From NCBI RefSeq assembly GCF_013030985.1, contig NZ_WPYP01000010.1, forward strand, positions 119,704-183,703: DNA of 64,000 nt. Reading direction: 5' to 3'. This document shows positions 27,660 through 36,466 of the stretch, piece by piece. The notes under the pieces were generated by a model. That model had not been told where the DNA came from. It did not search any database and saw only the letters and a list, made by a program, of their open reading frames with translations. The DNA is from Ruegeria arenilitoris (GTDB lineage Bacteria > Pseudomonadota > Alphaproteobacteria > Rhodobacterales > Rhodobacteraceae). Every line of letters starts with the position of its first letter. Position 1 is the first letter of the stretch. Position numbers and translations under genes: made by a program.

Positions 27660-28251
27660 TCGCCCCGCCTGAAAAAGGGCCGCGTCGCCGGGCAGAAACG
27701 ACCCTTGAAACCCAAGCATGTCTGGGCGATCCGAGTTCGGCCGGAATTGGCCAAGAACCACCGTGACCTCGCCTTGTTCAACAAGGCCCTCGAAAGCAAG
27801 TTGCGTGGCTGTGATCCAGTGAAGTTGAAAGTCGCCGACGCAATGGCCTCTGGTCAGATCAGGGAACGGGCATCGGTGTTGCAGAGCAAGACTGGGAAAC
27901 ATGTGCGGTTCGAGATATCCGAGGGCATACGAATTTCTGTAGCAAAGTGGATGAAAGACGAACTGATGGTCGGAACACCTCTGGCCCCGGCGATTTCATG
28001 AACGCCTGCATATCTCCACTCGCCAATACGCTCGAATAGTGCGTGATTGGGTGGTGTCTATTGGTTTGGAGGCGAGCGCATATGGCACGCATTCCATGCG
28101 GCGGACGAAGGTCACCCAAATTTACAAGAAGACGGGCAATCTGCGCGCGGTCCAACTCTTACTCGGCCATACCAAGATGGACAGTACAGTCAGATATCTA
28201 GGTGTTGAACTCGAAGATGCATTGGCCATCGCAGAGGCCAGTGAAATGTAA
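27660..28251 (+). pseudogene. Tyrosine recombinase (integrase), frameshifted
   Basis: Two adjacent frames encode the halves of one short site-specific integrase of about 195 residues. The first (to about 27975) reads LKPKHVWAIRVRPELAKNHR and SKTGKHVRFEIS. The second resumes as LWPRRFHERLHISTRQYARI and ends with the catalytic signature THSMRRTKVTQIYK ... LLLGHTKMDSTVRYLG. The reading frame is lost near 27973-27980, so the protein is broken. The start is uncertain (no clear ATG, upstream sequence not conserved-looking). It lies at the boundary of the ectoine operon and suggests past mobile-element activity. Sequencing error at the shift is the alternative. Confidence 0.75.
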
Positions 28252-28334
28252 TCGCCGGGAGGCTGCCTACATGGGCGGCCCACTTCGGCCATTGGCCATG
28301 GCTTGATGACGCTGCGGTGCGGCCCGCCGAAGGA

Positions 28335-28355
28335 GATATTCGCTGCGTTTGAGAG
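28335..28355. repeat. Dispersed intergenic repeat core, copy 2
   Basis: Begins GATATTCGCTGCG and matches the copies at 2249-2269 and 60000-60020 with a few substitutions. It lies in the 223-bp spacer after the broken integrase, within inverted GGCC-rich sequence that can fold. Confidence 0.4.
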
Positions 28356-28476
28356 TTGCCCGGGAAGATGAGGTCATGCTCACGGAAGACACCCTGTCGT
28401 CGCCCCAAGGTTCACAGGAGACCCGAGACAATGTAGGTTTCTTGTGAAAGCGAAACGGCAATAGGCGTGGATCAGA

Positions 28477-29388
28477 ATGGCGCGACAGCTCCCACTTGAA
28501 GGTGACAAGACCTTTCTGGTTTACGCCGGAACTGGCACCGACCTGATATTCAATCATGGAGTTGATCTACCCGGTTTCGCGTCGTTTCCATTGCTGGAAG
28601 AACCTGGCACCCGGGCAATACTGGCCGGTCAAATGCAGGCTCTTGTCGATCTCGCCCGTGAAATGAGTGTCGGATGCATCCTTGATGCGCCCACATGGAT
28701 GGCGAACGCCGACCGGGCAGCGCCCTTGGGATACGATGCAGAACGGCTCGTTAAGGTGAACAAAGATGCGGTCAGTCTAATGGAGGACGTGCGCCAGGCT
28801 GCCGCTCGCGATGATGTACTGGTGTCGGCCTGCATCGGCCCGCGCCATGATCCTTACGCCGACATCCCGCCGGTATCTGCGGAAGATGCACGTCAATACC
28901 ACGCCGCTCAAATGCGCAGCCTGAAAGACACAAGCGTCGACCTGGTCACCGCTTATACATTCAACCGTCCAAGCGAAGCAGCGGGATGCATCCTCGCCGC
29001 CCGAGACGCTGATCTGCCGATTATCATGTCTCTGGTTGTTGAGACAGACGGGTGCCTGGCGGACGGAACAAAACTTGTGGACGGAATTGATCAGATCGAA
29101 AGGGCAACCGACTCGGCGGCGCTGTTTTTTATGGTCAACTGCGCTCATCCGACCCATTTCGCCGGAGCGCTTGGCAAGCACCCCCGACTGCGAGGCGTGG
29201 TGGCGAACGCTTCGAGTTGCTCGCATGCGGAACTCGACGAAGCAGATGAGCTGGACCAAGGCGATCCAATTGAACTTGGTAAGCAGATTGCCGCGATTGC
29301 GCGGCAGAATCCGTCGATTCAAGTATTTGGAGGGTGCTGCGGAACCGACATGCGCCACCTGAAATCGATTGTAAGCGAATTAGCGTAG
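28477..29388 (+). CDS. Homocysteine S-methyltransferase family protein
   Basis: 303 residues of the S-methyl-transferase (zinc) family, which transfers methyl groups to homocysteine from S-methylmethionine, betaine or similar donors. The zinc ligands are the cysteine in FMVNCAHP and the paired cysteines in IQVFGGCCGTDMRHL at the C-terminus; all three are present, so the enzyme should be active. The N-terminus keeps the DGxxGT-like start (LVYAGTGTDLIFNHG). It stands alone between debris-rich spacers. The donor is not evident; a methylated sulfur or betaine compound is plausible given the MttB-family gene elsewhere in the window. Confidence 0.82.
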   Translation: MARQLPLEGDKTFLVYAGTGTDLIFNHGVDLPGFASFPLLEEPGTRAILAGQMQALVDLAREMSVGCILDAPTWMANADRAAPLGYDAERLVKVNKDAVSLMEDVRQAAARDDVLVSACIGPRHDPYADIPPVSAEDARQYHAAQMRSLKDTSVDLVTAYTFNRPSEAAGCILAARDADLPIIMSLVVETDGCLADGTKLVDGIDQIERATDSAALFFMVNCAHPTHFAGALGKHPRLRGVVANASSCSHAELDEADELDQGDPIELGKQIAAIARQNPSIQVFGGCCGTDMRHLKSIVSELA

Positions 29389-29830
29389 CCAACTTGGTTC
29401 AATCTGCATGTTAGCGCTGAGATCTGAGGCGATACCGTGATTTCTTTCCTCAATTTGTTATGAGCGGCCCAATCCCGCCGTTGGATCACGCGCGCCGTCG
29501 CTGCAGCGAGGCCCGTCGAACCGGACCTTGATCGATCGCGCAGCATTTTCGCAGAGGCAATGACTGGGTCGCGGGACAAAGCTGCCTCTTGCCGGACCGG
29601 CCTTTACGTCTGACCCAGCCGCTTAAGCCGAAGTAAGAAGGCCCCGGTCAAACTGCACGGTAGGCACCCGCGCAGGTCGTCTGCCATCATGTCGTGTCCG
29701 CCCGGCCCGCTGCACCTCTCGACCCGATTCTTGCGTATTGGACCCCGCACCCAAACCAGTAGCAGGAAACGGGTCGATTGGAATGCTGGCGGCCCGATAG
29801 ACCCATGGTCATGCGAAATAGTGGAAAGGC
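29389..29830. other. Gene-free spacer, 442 bp
   Basis: No credible gene, RNA or transposon end was recognised. Short frames on both strands lack ribosome sites and family resemblance. The only structure noticed is scattered GC-rich short inverted repeats. Confidence 0.4.
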
Positions 29831-30592
29831 ATGATTATGGAACTGAAAGACAAGACTGTCATCGTGACCGGCGCAAGCAGTGGCATCGGGGCGGCGGCTG
29901 CGCTGCTCTTCGCAGCCGAAGGCGCCAACGTCATCCTCGGAGCGCGGCGGCAGGCCGAACTGGACCAGCTGGTCGGGCAGATCACGCAAAGCAATGGTCA
30001 AGCGGTCTGTCTTGCCGGGGATGTCACTGATGAAGCTTACTCGAAGGCCTTGGTGACACTGGCGTTGGAGACATACGGCGCGGTTGATGGTGCCTTCAAC
30101 AATGCGGGTATCATAGGTGACATGAGCCCGGTTTCCACGATGAGCACTGCGAACTGGGACGCGGTGATTGCGGCGAACCTGACCAGTGCGTTCTACGCCG
30201 CCAAAGCCCAGATTCCGGTCATGGCCGCGCAGCGAAAAGGGGCGATCGTCTTCACCAGTTCCTTCGTCGGGTTCAGCAATGGGGGAATGCCGGGAATGGC
30301 CGCTTATGCCGCTTCCAAGGCGGGGATGATCGGCTTCACGCAGGCGTTGGCCTCGGAACATGCGGGCGACGGAATCCGCGTCAATGCCGTGCTCCCTGGG
30401 GGAACAATGACGGCAATGGCTGGCGACGACCCGGACACACATGCGTTCATCGCCAACCTGCATCCGGTAAAGCGCCTGGCCGAGCCTAAGGAGATTGCCC
30501 AGTCGGCGCTCTACCTTTTGTCGGACCGGTCGAGTTTCGTAACCGGGACGCCACTCGTCGCCGATGGCGGCATATCGGTCCGGCTGCTCTGA
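29831..30592 (+). CDS. Short-chain dehydrogenase/reductase (SDR)
   Basis: 253 residues, classical SDR. The cofactor loop TGASSGIGAAAALL is at about 13-26, NNAG at about 91-94, the catalytic serine is in FTSSFVGF, and YxxxK is in YAASKAG at about 159. The start has GGAAAGG immediately upstream. The SDR fold gives NAD(P)-dependent alcohol/ketone interconversion, but the substrate is unknown. It is monocistronic, followed by a small TTGGCC/GGCCAA hairpin at 30603-30620. Confidence 0.85.
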   Translation: MIMELKDKTVIVTGASSGIGAAAALLFAAEGANVILGARRQAELDQLVGQITQSNGQAVCLAGDVTDEAYSKALVTLALETYGAVDGAFNNAGIIGDMSPVSTMSTANWDAVIAANLTSAFYAAKAQIPVMAAQRKGAIVFTSSFVGFSNGGMPGMAAYAASKAGMIGFTQALASEHAGDGIRVNAVLPGGTMTAMAGDDPDTHAFIANLHPVKRLAEPKEIAQSALYLLSDRSSFVTGTPLVADGGISVRLL

Positions 30593-30602
30593 GATCTTGC
30601 CG

Positions 30603-30620
30603 TTGGCCCTCTGTGGCCAA
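30603..30620 (+). terminator. Small hairpin after the SDR gene
   Basis: TTGGCC and GGCCAA arms with a 6-base loop begin 10 bp after the stop codon. No T-tract follows. Weak candidate. Confidence 0.35.
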
Positions 30621-30651
30621 TGGCCCATCCATGCCGTGATACAGACCCGGA

Positions 30652-30870
30652 TCAGAACAAGGGATGCCCTACCGACTGCGGGGCGTCATCGCAGATGTCA
30701 TACCAGTGCGGTTTCTCGGAAACAAACTCGTGGAACTGGTTCCTGAGACCAAACTTCGTATCGAGCGCATTTGCGGCGATCGGGAAACTGGCGTCCTCAG
30801 AAAGGATTTCACCGAGCGACGTACTGCACACCTTGCAGAAACACCGGCTGTATTTATAGGGCGGCGCGGG
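30652..30870 (-). pseudogene. GFA/CENP-V domain remnant (C-terminal part)
   Basis: The minus-strand translation contains the zinc pair and tail typical of the glutathione-dependent formaldehyde-activating (GFA/CENP-V) family: FCKVCSTSLGEI, PIAANALD, then FHEFVSEKPHWYDICDDAPQ. The N-terminal half, with the other cysteine ligands, is missing. No upstream frame supplies it, so this is a decayed fragment. It lies in a 650-bp debris region between SDR and multicopper oxidase genes. Confidence 0.6.
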
Positions 30871-31243
30871 TCGGTCCAAACCAGCCACAACCGATGTAGT
30901 CAAGCGCCGCGGTACAGCTTTACCAGACCGGACTTTCGCCGCAGCTGCATGATCCAGGCTCCTTCGAACTCACTGTCCGCGCAACGGATCGGTTTAACGA
31001 GTCCAACCCTCCAGAGGACCGCAAACCAACCCGATTTGCATATTGGTTGGAATGCTTCATACTTGATCTCGAGGGGGTGACTGGATTTGGCATGACCCCT
31101 CAGGTGGATTTGGCTCAAGAAGTTGGAAACCGCCAATTTGGACGCCCTTCGACGAAGCAGCCACCCAGAAAGCTTGCAGTATCAAACCTCAGGGGTGTTC
31201 CCTGTGCTGTCCCGGAACACCCGCAGAAAAAGGGTGACGCAAA
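30871..31243. other. Spacer upstream of the multicopper oxidase
   Basis: No gene was recognised here. It contains one copy of a repeat (30911-30939) that recurs downstream of the multicopper oxidase. Confidence 0.4.
30911..30939. repeat. Repeat flanking the multicopper oxidase, upstream copy
   Basis: TACAGCTTTACCAGACCGG here aligns with TGCAGCTTCACCAAACCGG at 32864-32892; over 29 bases about 22 are identical by eye. The two copies flank the multicopper oxidase gene in the same orientation. Confidence 0.4.
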
Positions 31244-32806
31244 ATGCTTATAACACCGACACGCAGATCATTTGTCGCCGGCGGCGCAGCTTGTAGCGCA
31301 AGTGTACTGTTACCTATGGCGTCCCATTTGGCCGCCGCTGATACCCGACCGCAACTCCAGATTCCGCCGGAACTTTTCAGCGATGGAAAAGGAGAGATAC
31401 ATCTGGCCGCACAATCGGGAACAATGCAATTTGGCAGGCGAACCCCGACGCCCACTTATGGCTTCAACGGGCCATTCCTCGGGCCGGCGGTGCGCCTTCG
31501 CCGCGGCGAGGACGTAGTGATGCATGTTAAGAACGCGCTGCCCGAGCCGACCACAGTCCACTGGCATGGCCTAATAATACCCGGTGATGCCGATGGTGGT
31601 CCGCATCAGGTCATTCAACCTGCCGATACCTGGCGCGTACCGCTCATCGTTGATCAGCCGGCGGCGACGCTTTGGTTTCATCCTCACATTTACCCCGCAA
31701 CCGCTGAACTGGTGATCAAAGGACTCGCTGGGTTACTTCTTGTGAGCGACGAGGAAAGTGATGGTCTGGGATTGCCGTCGCACTGGGGCGTCGACGACAT
31801 TCCGCTGATCATTCAGGATCGGCGTTTCAAGCCGGATGGATCCTTTTTCCATCGCTTCAATCTCGCAGCAGTGACCGTTGGCTACGTCGGCGACACACCT
31901 TTGGTTAATGGGTCCACATATCCAATTGCCAAAACTGCGCAAGGATGGCTTCGTTTACGTATTCTCAATGGGTCGAATGCGCGGAGCTATCGGCTGGCCG
32001 CTTCGGACAACCGTTCGATCCATGTCATAGGGTCTGACGGTGGGCTCCTCGAACATCATGTGTCGATGAACGAGCTTCTCGTCCATGCCGGAGAACGTTT
32101 CGAGGTACTCGTGGACGCACGTGACGGTCAATCGTTTGATCTTGTGACCTTGCCAGTCGATCAGCCAATCATGCGGTTGCCGCCATTTGATAAACCCTTG
32201 CCGCTGATCACCATCGATCCAACAGGAGCAGAAGGTGCCGGAACGTTGCCAGACGCGCTGGTTACACTGCCGTCGATCCCGACAACGCCGCCGCCCCTGA
32301 GTCAGTCGCTAACCATGAATATGAACCGTGACGACGAAGGCATGGGTGCCTTGATGAAAGCCGGTTTGAAGAAACTGACGGACGGTTCGACCGACGCGTC
32401 GGTGGCTAAAAAATTGACCGAGGTGATTGTGGATGGACCAACATTATCCCAAGCAGAACGGTCAACCGCCAATGGTGTCAACGGGTCATCCTTCGCGCTT
32501 GACGCCAAGCCATTCTCGGTGAAACAGAACACGTTGTTGCGGTGGCGGATCGATGAGAACAGCGATACCATGCTGCACCCTGTTCACATCCACGGATGTC
32601 AGTTCCGGGTGCTCTCCATGGATGACAATCCCCCGCCTGCCCATCTGGCGGGTTGGAAAGATACCGTCGCCATTTCAAAGGGGGGCGTTGCCGAGATCCT
32701 GGTCAATTTCCCGCACGCTGCCGAAGCCCGAACGCCCTACATGACCCACTGCCATATACTCGAACATGAGGACTCTGGCATGATGGCCCAGTTTACCGTT
32801 AGCTGA
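31244..32806 (+). CDS. Multicopper oxidase (CueO-like), Tat-exported
   Basis: 520 residues. A twin-arginine signal (PTRRSFVAGGAACSAS) indicates export in folded form. All four copper-binding motifs are intact: HWHG (106-109), FHPH (145-148), HPVHIHG (about 450) and HCHILEHEDSGMM (502-514), the last with a methionine axial ligand for the type 1 copper. Three cupredoxin domains are expected. A cuprous or phenol oxidase role in the periplasm is likely; a methionine-rich insert typical of E. coli CueO is short here. The gene has no co-directional partner and is flanked by a pair of short repeats. Confidence 0.88.
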   Translation: MLITPTRRSFVAGGAACSASVLLPMASHLAAADTRPQLQIPPELFSDGKGEIHLAAQSGTMQFGRRTPTPTYGFNGPFLGPAVRLRRGEDVVMHVKNALPEPTTVHWHGLIIPGDADGGPHQVIQPADTWRVPLIVDQPAATLWFHPHIYPATAELVIKGLAGLLLVSDEESDGLGLPSHWGVDDIPLIIQDRRFKPDGSFFHRFNLAAVTVGYVGDTPLVNGSTYPIAKTAQGWLRLRILNGSNARSYRLAASDNRSIHVIGSDGGLLEHHVSMNELLVHAGERFEVLVDARDGQSFDLVTLPVDQPIMRLPPFDKPLPLITIDPTGAEGAGTLPDALVTLPSIPTTPPPLSQSLTMNMNRDDEGMGALMKAGLKKLTDGSTDASVAKKLTEVIVDGPTLSQAERSTANGVNGSSFALDAKPFSVKQNTLLRWRIDENSDTMLHPVHIHGCQFRVLSMDDNPPPAHLAGWKDTVAISKGGVAEILVNFPHAAEARTPYMTHCHILEHEDSGMMAQFTVS

Positions 32807-32863
32807 CTTTGTTGGTTCTCCGTTCGGCACAAAACGGGCCCTCATTGTGATCGCTAGTGCTGC

Positions 32864-32892
32864 CGTGCAGCTTCACCAAACCGGTCATTTGC
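32864..32892. repeat. Repeat flanking the multicopper oxidase, downstream copy
   Basis: Matches 30911-30939 in direct orientation (see that entry). It lies 57 bp past the multicopper oxidase stop in the spacer before the small membrane protein. Confidence 0.4.
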
Positions 32893-33084
32893 AGCACACT
32901 CATGTGTGACATCTCTATGGACGGCAGAAACGCACAATGGCACCTGTCAGGGTATTTTCTCAACAACAGCCGAAAAAACACTGCTTGGATAAATCATAGG
33001 GAAAAGGCCGAAACACAGTTAGAAGTAGTTAGCTCGGATTGAATTCCTCAAGAAGCGAAGAACACGCCCGAACCGGAAAGGTCT

Positions 33085-33381
33085 GTTGATTTGATACCAA
33101 CAATTACCTTTGTGGCCATTGGAGCAACCTTCCTTGTGGGATTGCTGTTCGCCCCGTTTTCACGAACCGCGATTTGGCGCGCCGCTGTTACCCCGCTCGC
33201 CTCGATAATCGGGAGCGGTTTTCTGGTCTCCGCCCCTCTGCTTGACCGGGAGTTTGGGGGCTTTGCTGCGCTTTCGATGGCGCTGTTAATTCTGGTGACA
33301 ATGCTGATTGGATGGACAATCCGCTACAACAACAGAGTTGTCGAACCACAGTTGGCAGCCGATCAGGCTCCGGCCTCATAG
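33085..33381 (+). CDS. Small membrane protein of unknown function
   Basis: About 97 residues with three hydrophobic stretches (FVAIGATFLVGLLFAPF, IIGSGFLVSAPLL, FAALSMALLILVTMLIGW). The start is TTG at 33085, four bases after GGAAAGG; TTG at 33091 is also possible. I do not recognise a function, though the sequence looks like a conserved roseobacter membrane protein. Its stop codon lies inside the adjacent IS5 transposase remnant, so the last residues may have been altered by that insertion. Confidence 0.55.
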   Translation, partial: VDLIPTITFVAIGATFLVGLLFAPFSRTAIWRAAVTPLASIIGSGFLVSAPLLDREFGGFAALSMALLILVTMLIGWTIRYNNRVVEPQLAADQAPAS

Positions 33382-33510
33382 CCAGTAAATGACGATCGCT
33401 GCGAGTGAGATGGCAGACAGAAAGACTTTTGGGCAGCGGTCGTAGCGCGTTGCCACATGTCGCCAATCCGTCAATCTGAGCGTTTGGATGACGCCGCCAA
33501 TGACATTGGA
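33376..33510 (-). pseudogene. IS5-family transposase C-terminal remnant
   Basis: The minus strand encodes LRLTDWRHVATRYDRCPKVF followed by LSAISLAAIVIYWL and a stop, the typical end of an IS5-group DDE transposase. Nothing upstream of about 33510 continues it. It is fused on one side to a MocR fragment and overlaps the end of the small membrane gene on the other. Confidence 0.7.
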
Positions 33511-33883
33511 GGTGGCAACCCGATTGATCGAGAACGGGTCCGCCGCGAAACTCACAAATGTTCAACAAAGGACTGCGATCCACCGCCAACAACTTGTGCA
33601 ACGTGCACTTGGCGCCGAAGCGGTGCAACAGGTGACCGATGGGTTCCACGTCTGGTTGCAACTGCCGGATGGCTGGCGTGCGGACGTCTTCAATGCGGAG
33701 TGCGCCCGTTTGGGAGTTTATGTCAGCGAGGGCTGCAGTTTCGCTTTGAATGCAGGTGATGCACCGGAGGCTGTCCGAATTTGTGTTAGTCATGAGTCAC
33801 AGGAAGACCGTCTCCGGCAAGGCCTGGAGATCATCGCCGGGGTATTGAGGCAAAAGCCAAGCGGGTCGTCGATGGTAATCTGA
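33508..33883 (+). pseudogene. MocR-type regulator, C-terminal fragment
   Basis: About 125 codons resembling the end of the aminotransferase-like domain of GntR/MocR regulators: EVATRLIENGSAAKL, QQVTDGFHVWLQLPDGW and VRICVSHESQEDRLRQGLEI (compare VRVSLGS in EnuR). The DNA-binding domain and PLP lysine are missing. The fragment begins at the junction with the IS5 remnant, which probably removed its 5' part. Confidence 0.65.
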
Positions 33884-33934
33884 CCGGCCAAAAACACCGG
33901 TGCTATGACGGTTGACCGACTGATTTGCGATACC

Positions 33935-34966
33935 TCAGTGCTGCGAGAAGAAACTCAACACTTCGGCGATGATCATCTGGTGCTTTTCCTCGCGCAGCGG
34001 GCCAGCATCCATACAGATGATTTCATCGCCAGGTTCTTCTTTTGCCAAAAGCTCGAACCCTCCCGGCTTGCAAAGCCCGAGGAAGTCGAAATGTGACAAG
34101 GTTTCCAGCTCGATGTACTTGGCAACGCCAGGGGAAACTGCGCGCAGCAAGGCGCGTGATTCAATGTCGAGCGTCAGACCAGAACTCATGATCGGCGCAC
34201 CAAAGACCAGCAGAGGTTTCTCGATCTGAGCAAGACTATCCTCCGAAAAGCTCTGCGTGCCGCCCAGGTCAAAGACCGCGAAGGCCGCGATCCGGGGGTC
34301 GGAAAGGTCAGCCTCCATCTGCGCACGGTCTTCGTCGGTCTGTGCGATCTTCCAATCGGCGAGAATGCTACACGCCAATTCGTCCGGTATTTCGTCGCAA
34401 AAGCGGTTCAACCGTGCGGCGTCATATCGTGCTCCTGCCAATGCAACCGCAGTGAACCCGCCCAGGGAATGCCCCGCCATATAGATCCGCTCGGCGTCAA
34501 TAAGCTCGGCGAATTTAGGAGATGTGACTGCGTGGTCAATGACACGAGAGACGTCCTTGGGTCGTTCCCACAATTGTCGGGTCAAATCGGGGTCACGCGA
34601 CCAGGTCGAGGTTCCTGGGTGGTTGATGGCAGCAACAACATACCCCTTCCGCGCCAGGGCACTGGCAAGCCATGCCTGATTGTACGCGTTGCCATACATC
34701 CCGTGCGAGAGGACAACCAAGGGAAACGGGCCTTCGGAGGGTTTGGCATCCCTCACAATCTGCGTGCCCACCCAGACCTCACTTTCGAAATCATAGGTCA
34801 GGGGTCCGGTTGCCTCGGTCGGGTACCAAACAAACCCCGACAGATCTCGTTCGCCGCCGGCGTCGGTAATCTTCAGATCTGCCATGGCTGGTTCATAGGA
34901 TTGTGCCCGTGCGATCGTGGCAATAGCCACAAATACACTGGCCACTATGCATGAGATACGTGTCAT
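33935..34966 (-). CDS. Secreted alpha/beta hydrolase
   Basis: About 343 residues from the ATG at 34966 (a GTG at 34978 is in frame). Signal peptide ISCIVASVFVAIATIARAQS. Alpha/beta hydrolase fold related to dienelactone hydrolase/PAF-acetylhydrolase-like proteins: oxyanion region PLVVLSHGMYGNAY, nucleophile elbow MAGHSLGGFTAV, and a late histidine in LETLSHFDFLGL. It probably cleaves an ester or amide in the periplasm. It is divergent from a membrane AraC-type regulator, the likely controller. Confidence 0.8.
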   Translation of the reverse strand: MTRISCIVASVFVAIATIARAQSYEPAMADLKITDAGGERDLSGFVWYPTEATGPLTYDFESEVWVGTQIVRDAKPSEGPFPLVVLSHGMYGNAYNQAWLASALARKGYVVAAINHPGTSTWSRDPDLTRQLWERPKDVSRVIDHAVTSPKFAELIDAERIYMAGHSLGGFTAVALAGARYDAARLNRFCDEIPDELACSILADWKIAQTDEDRAQMEADLSDPRIAAFAVFDLGGTQSFSEDSLAQIEKPLLVFGAPIMSSGLTLDIESRALLRAVSPGVAKYIELETLSHFDFLGLCKPGGFELLAKEEPGDEIICMDAGPLREEKHQMIIAEVLSFFSQH

Positions 34967-35094
34967 CAAAGGTTCCACATTTGGTTGCTGTTCACATTGA
35001 AGGTGAACGGCGAACCAAATTGTAACAACCGGTTGGGCTGTCTATACCTGTCCTTGATCCTGATCGAGGACAGGCCCCGGCAGAAAGAGGACAG

Positions 35095-36186
35095 ATGGAC
35101 ACCCCAACGCTGGTCAGTTTGCCCCTCCCGATGACGACAGCGCTACTCTGTGCCGTACTTGCCGGGTTGGTTTGGTGGCTGAATCTGGGTCCGCAGCGAG
35201 CCAATGCCTTCTTTGCCGGCTTCTTCGGACTGGGTGCAATGACGTCGTTTCTGGTCGGCCTACGGTTCGGTTTTGGCGCCGAAAAACTAATCCCGCTCCA
35301 GCGCATGCTGCCGTTGTTTATTGGCCCTTTGCTGTATCTGGGCTTCGTGTCGCTCACGGTCGAAAAACGCCATGTCTTCAGGTTGGCCTTGCTGCACCTG
35401 GGAGCGCCCCTTGTTCTGATAGCGCTTTTCTTTGTTATTTCGAACAACTTCCTGACACTCGATTTGGCGATCAGTGCCAGCTACGCCATCTACTGCATCG
35501 CGATGTTTTTGCTGTGGCGCAGGGGGCCCGACGCATTCATCCATGCGCCGGTAAACGTGACGGGGAACGTGTCCAGCTGGCTGTTGCGCGGAATCGGGTT
35601 TCTCGCCTTCATATTGGTTTTGGACAGCGCAATTGCGATCGATTTTGCACTGACGGGGGGAGCCTATGCGTCACAACTAATCTCTTATGGCACCGTTCCG
35701 ATGGTTTTTCTGCTGCTCGCCACCCTGATTACGTTGCCGATGGTGTTTTCCAGGTCGAGTGCCGCGCCATATCCAAAAGCGGCACCACAAACAGACGATG
35801 CCGAACTTCTAACGCGGCTGGAGAAACTGATGGAAGATCATCAGTTGTACCTTGAGCCCAACATTACCGTGCAGCGTCTTGCCAGACGCCTAAGTGTTCC
35901 CGCCCGCGACGTGTCCTCTGCGGTTAACAGAGTCCAGGGAACAAACATGTCGCAGTTTGTGAACCGGTTTCGCCTGGCTCATGCAGCGCGCTTGCTGGCC
36001 GACACGGATCAAAGCGTTGCAATGATCGCGACGCAATCCGGGTTCATGTCGCGTTCCAATTTTTATCGCGAATTTAAAAGGGTGTATGGACAAGCGCCCA
36101 TCGAATATCGCGCATCCGGAAAACAGCGATCTGACGCGGTTGTTCAACCGTTGAAATCCGATGTGGCCCAGGCACAAAGCTCTTAG
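35095..36186 (+). CDS. AraC-family regulator with N-terminal membrane domain
   Basis: 363 residues. About six or seven hydrophobic helices occupy residues 1-225 (for example LLCAVLAGLVWWLNLG and VPMVFLLLATLITLPMVF). The AraC DNA-binding domain is at about 255-345 with both HTH units (NITVQRLARRLSVPARDVSSA and SVAMIATQSGFMSRSNFYREF). Ribosome site GAAAGAGGAC. Membrane-tethered AraC proteins sense membrane or periplasmic signals. Divergent from the secreted hydrolase gene across about 128 bp, which suggests that gene is its target. Confidence 0.82.
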   Translation: MDTPTLVSLPLPMTTALLCAVLAGLVWWLNLGPQRANAFFAGFFGLGAMTSFLVGLRFGFGAEKLIPLQRMLPLFIGPLLYLGFVSLTVEKRHVFRLALLHLGAPLVLIALFFVISNNFLTLDLAISASYAIYCIAMFLLWRRGPDAFIHAPVNVTGNVSSWLLRGIGFLAFILVLDSAIAIDFALTGGAYASQLISYGTVPMVFLLLATLITLPMVFSRSSAAPYPKAAPQTDDAELLTRLEKLMEDHQLYLEPNITVQRLARRLSVPARDVSSAVNRVQGTNMSQFVNRFRLAHAARLLADTDQSVAMIATQSGFMSRSNFYREFKRVYGQAPIEYRASGKQRSDAVVQPLKSDVAQAQSS

Positions 36187-36466
36187 CTTGGGTACGTAGA
36201 ATTTAAGCGAGTGTTCTGCCCTTAGCTAACCGCGGCGGGTCAAGCGACGCCTGTCAGGTTTCCGTCTCTGCTTAACGAGTTTTTCGCCTATGAAGCTCTT
36301 GGTCTGGTCGTCTTTTCATACAGCTATGTCGGAAGCAGTGAATTCTTACGCGTTGCTTCCCAAGTAAAATACCTTCGACAACGAACCTCATCAGGCATTG
36401 AAACTGGCCATCGGGCACAACCCTGGGCGGATTTCAAACGGCAGATTTGGCCGAAGGGATACGAAA

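Noticed and set aside
29319..29579. 86-codon minus-strand frame overlapping the homocysteine methyltransferase end
   Set aside because: No motif recognised and it overlaps a well-supported gene; most likely chance.
30664..31080. 138-codon plus-strand frame
   Set aside because: Antisense to the GFA remnant, which has recognisable cysteine and tail motifs; the plus product is featureless.
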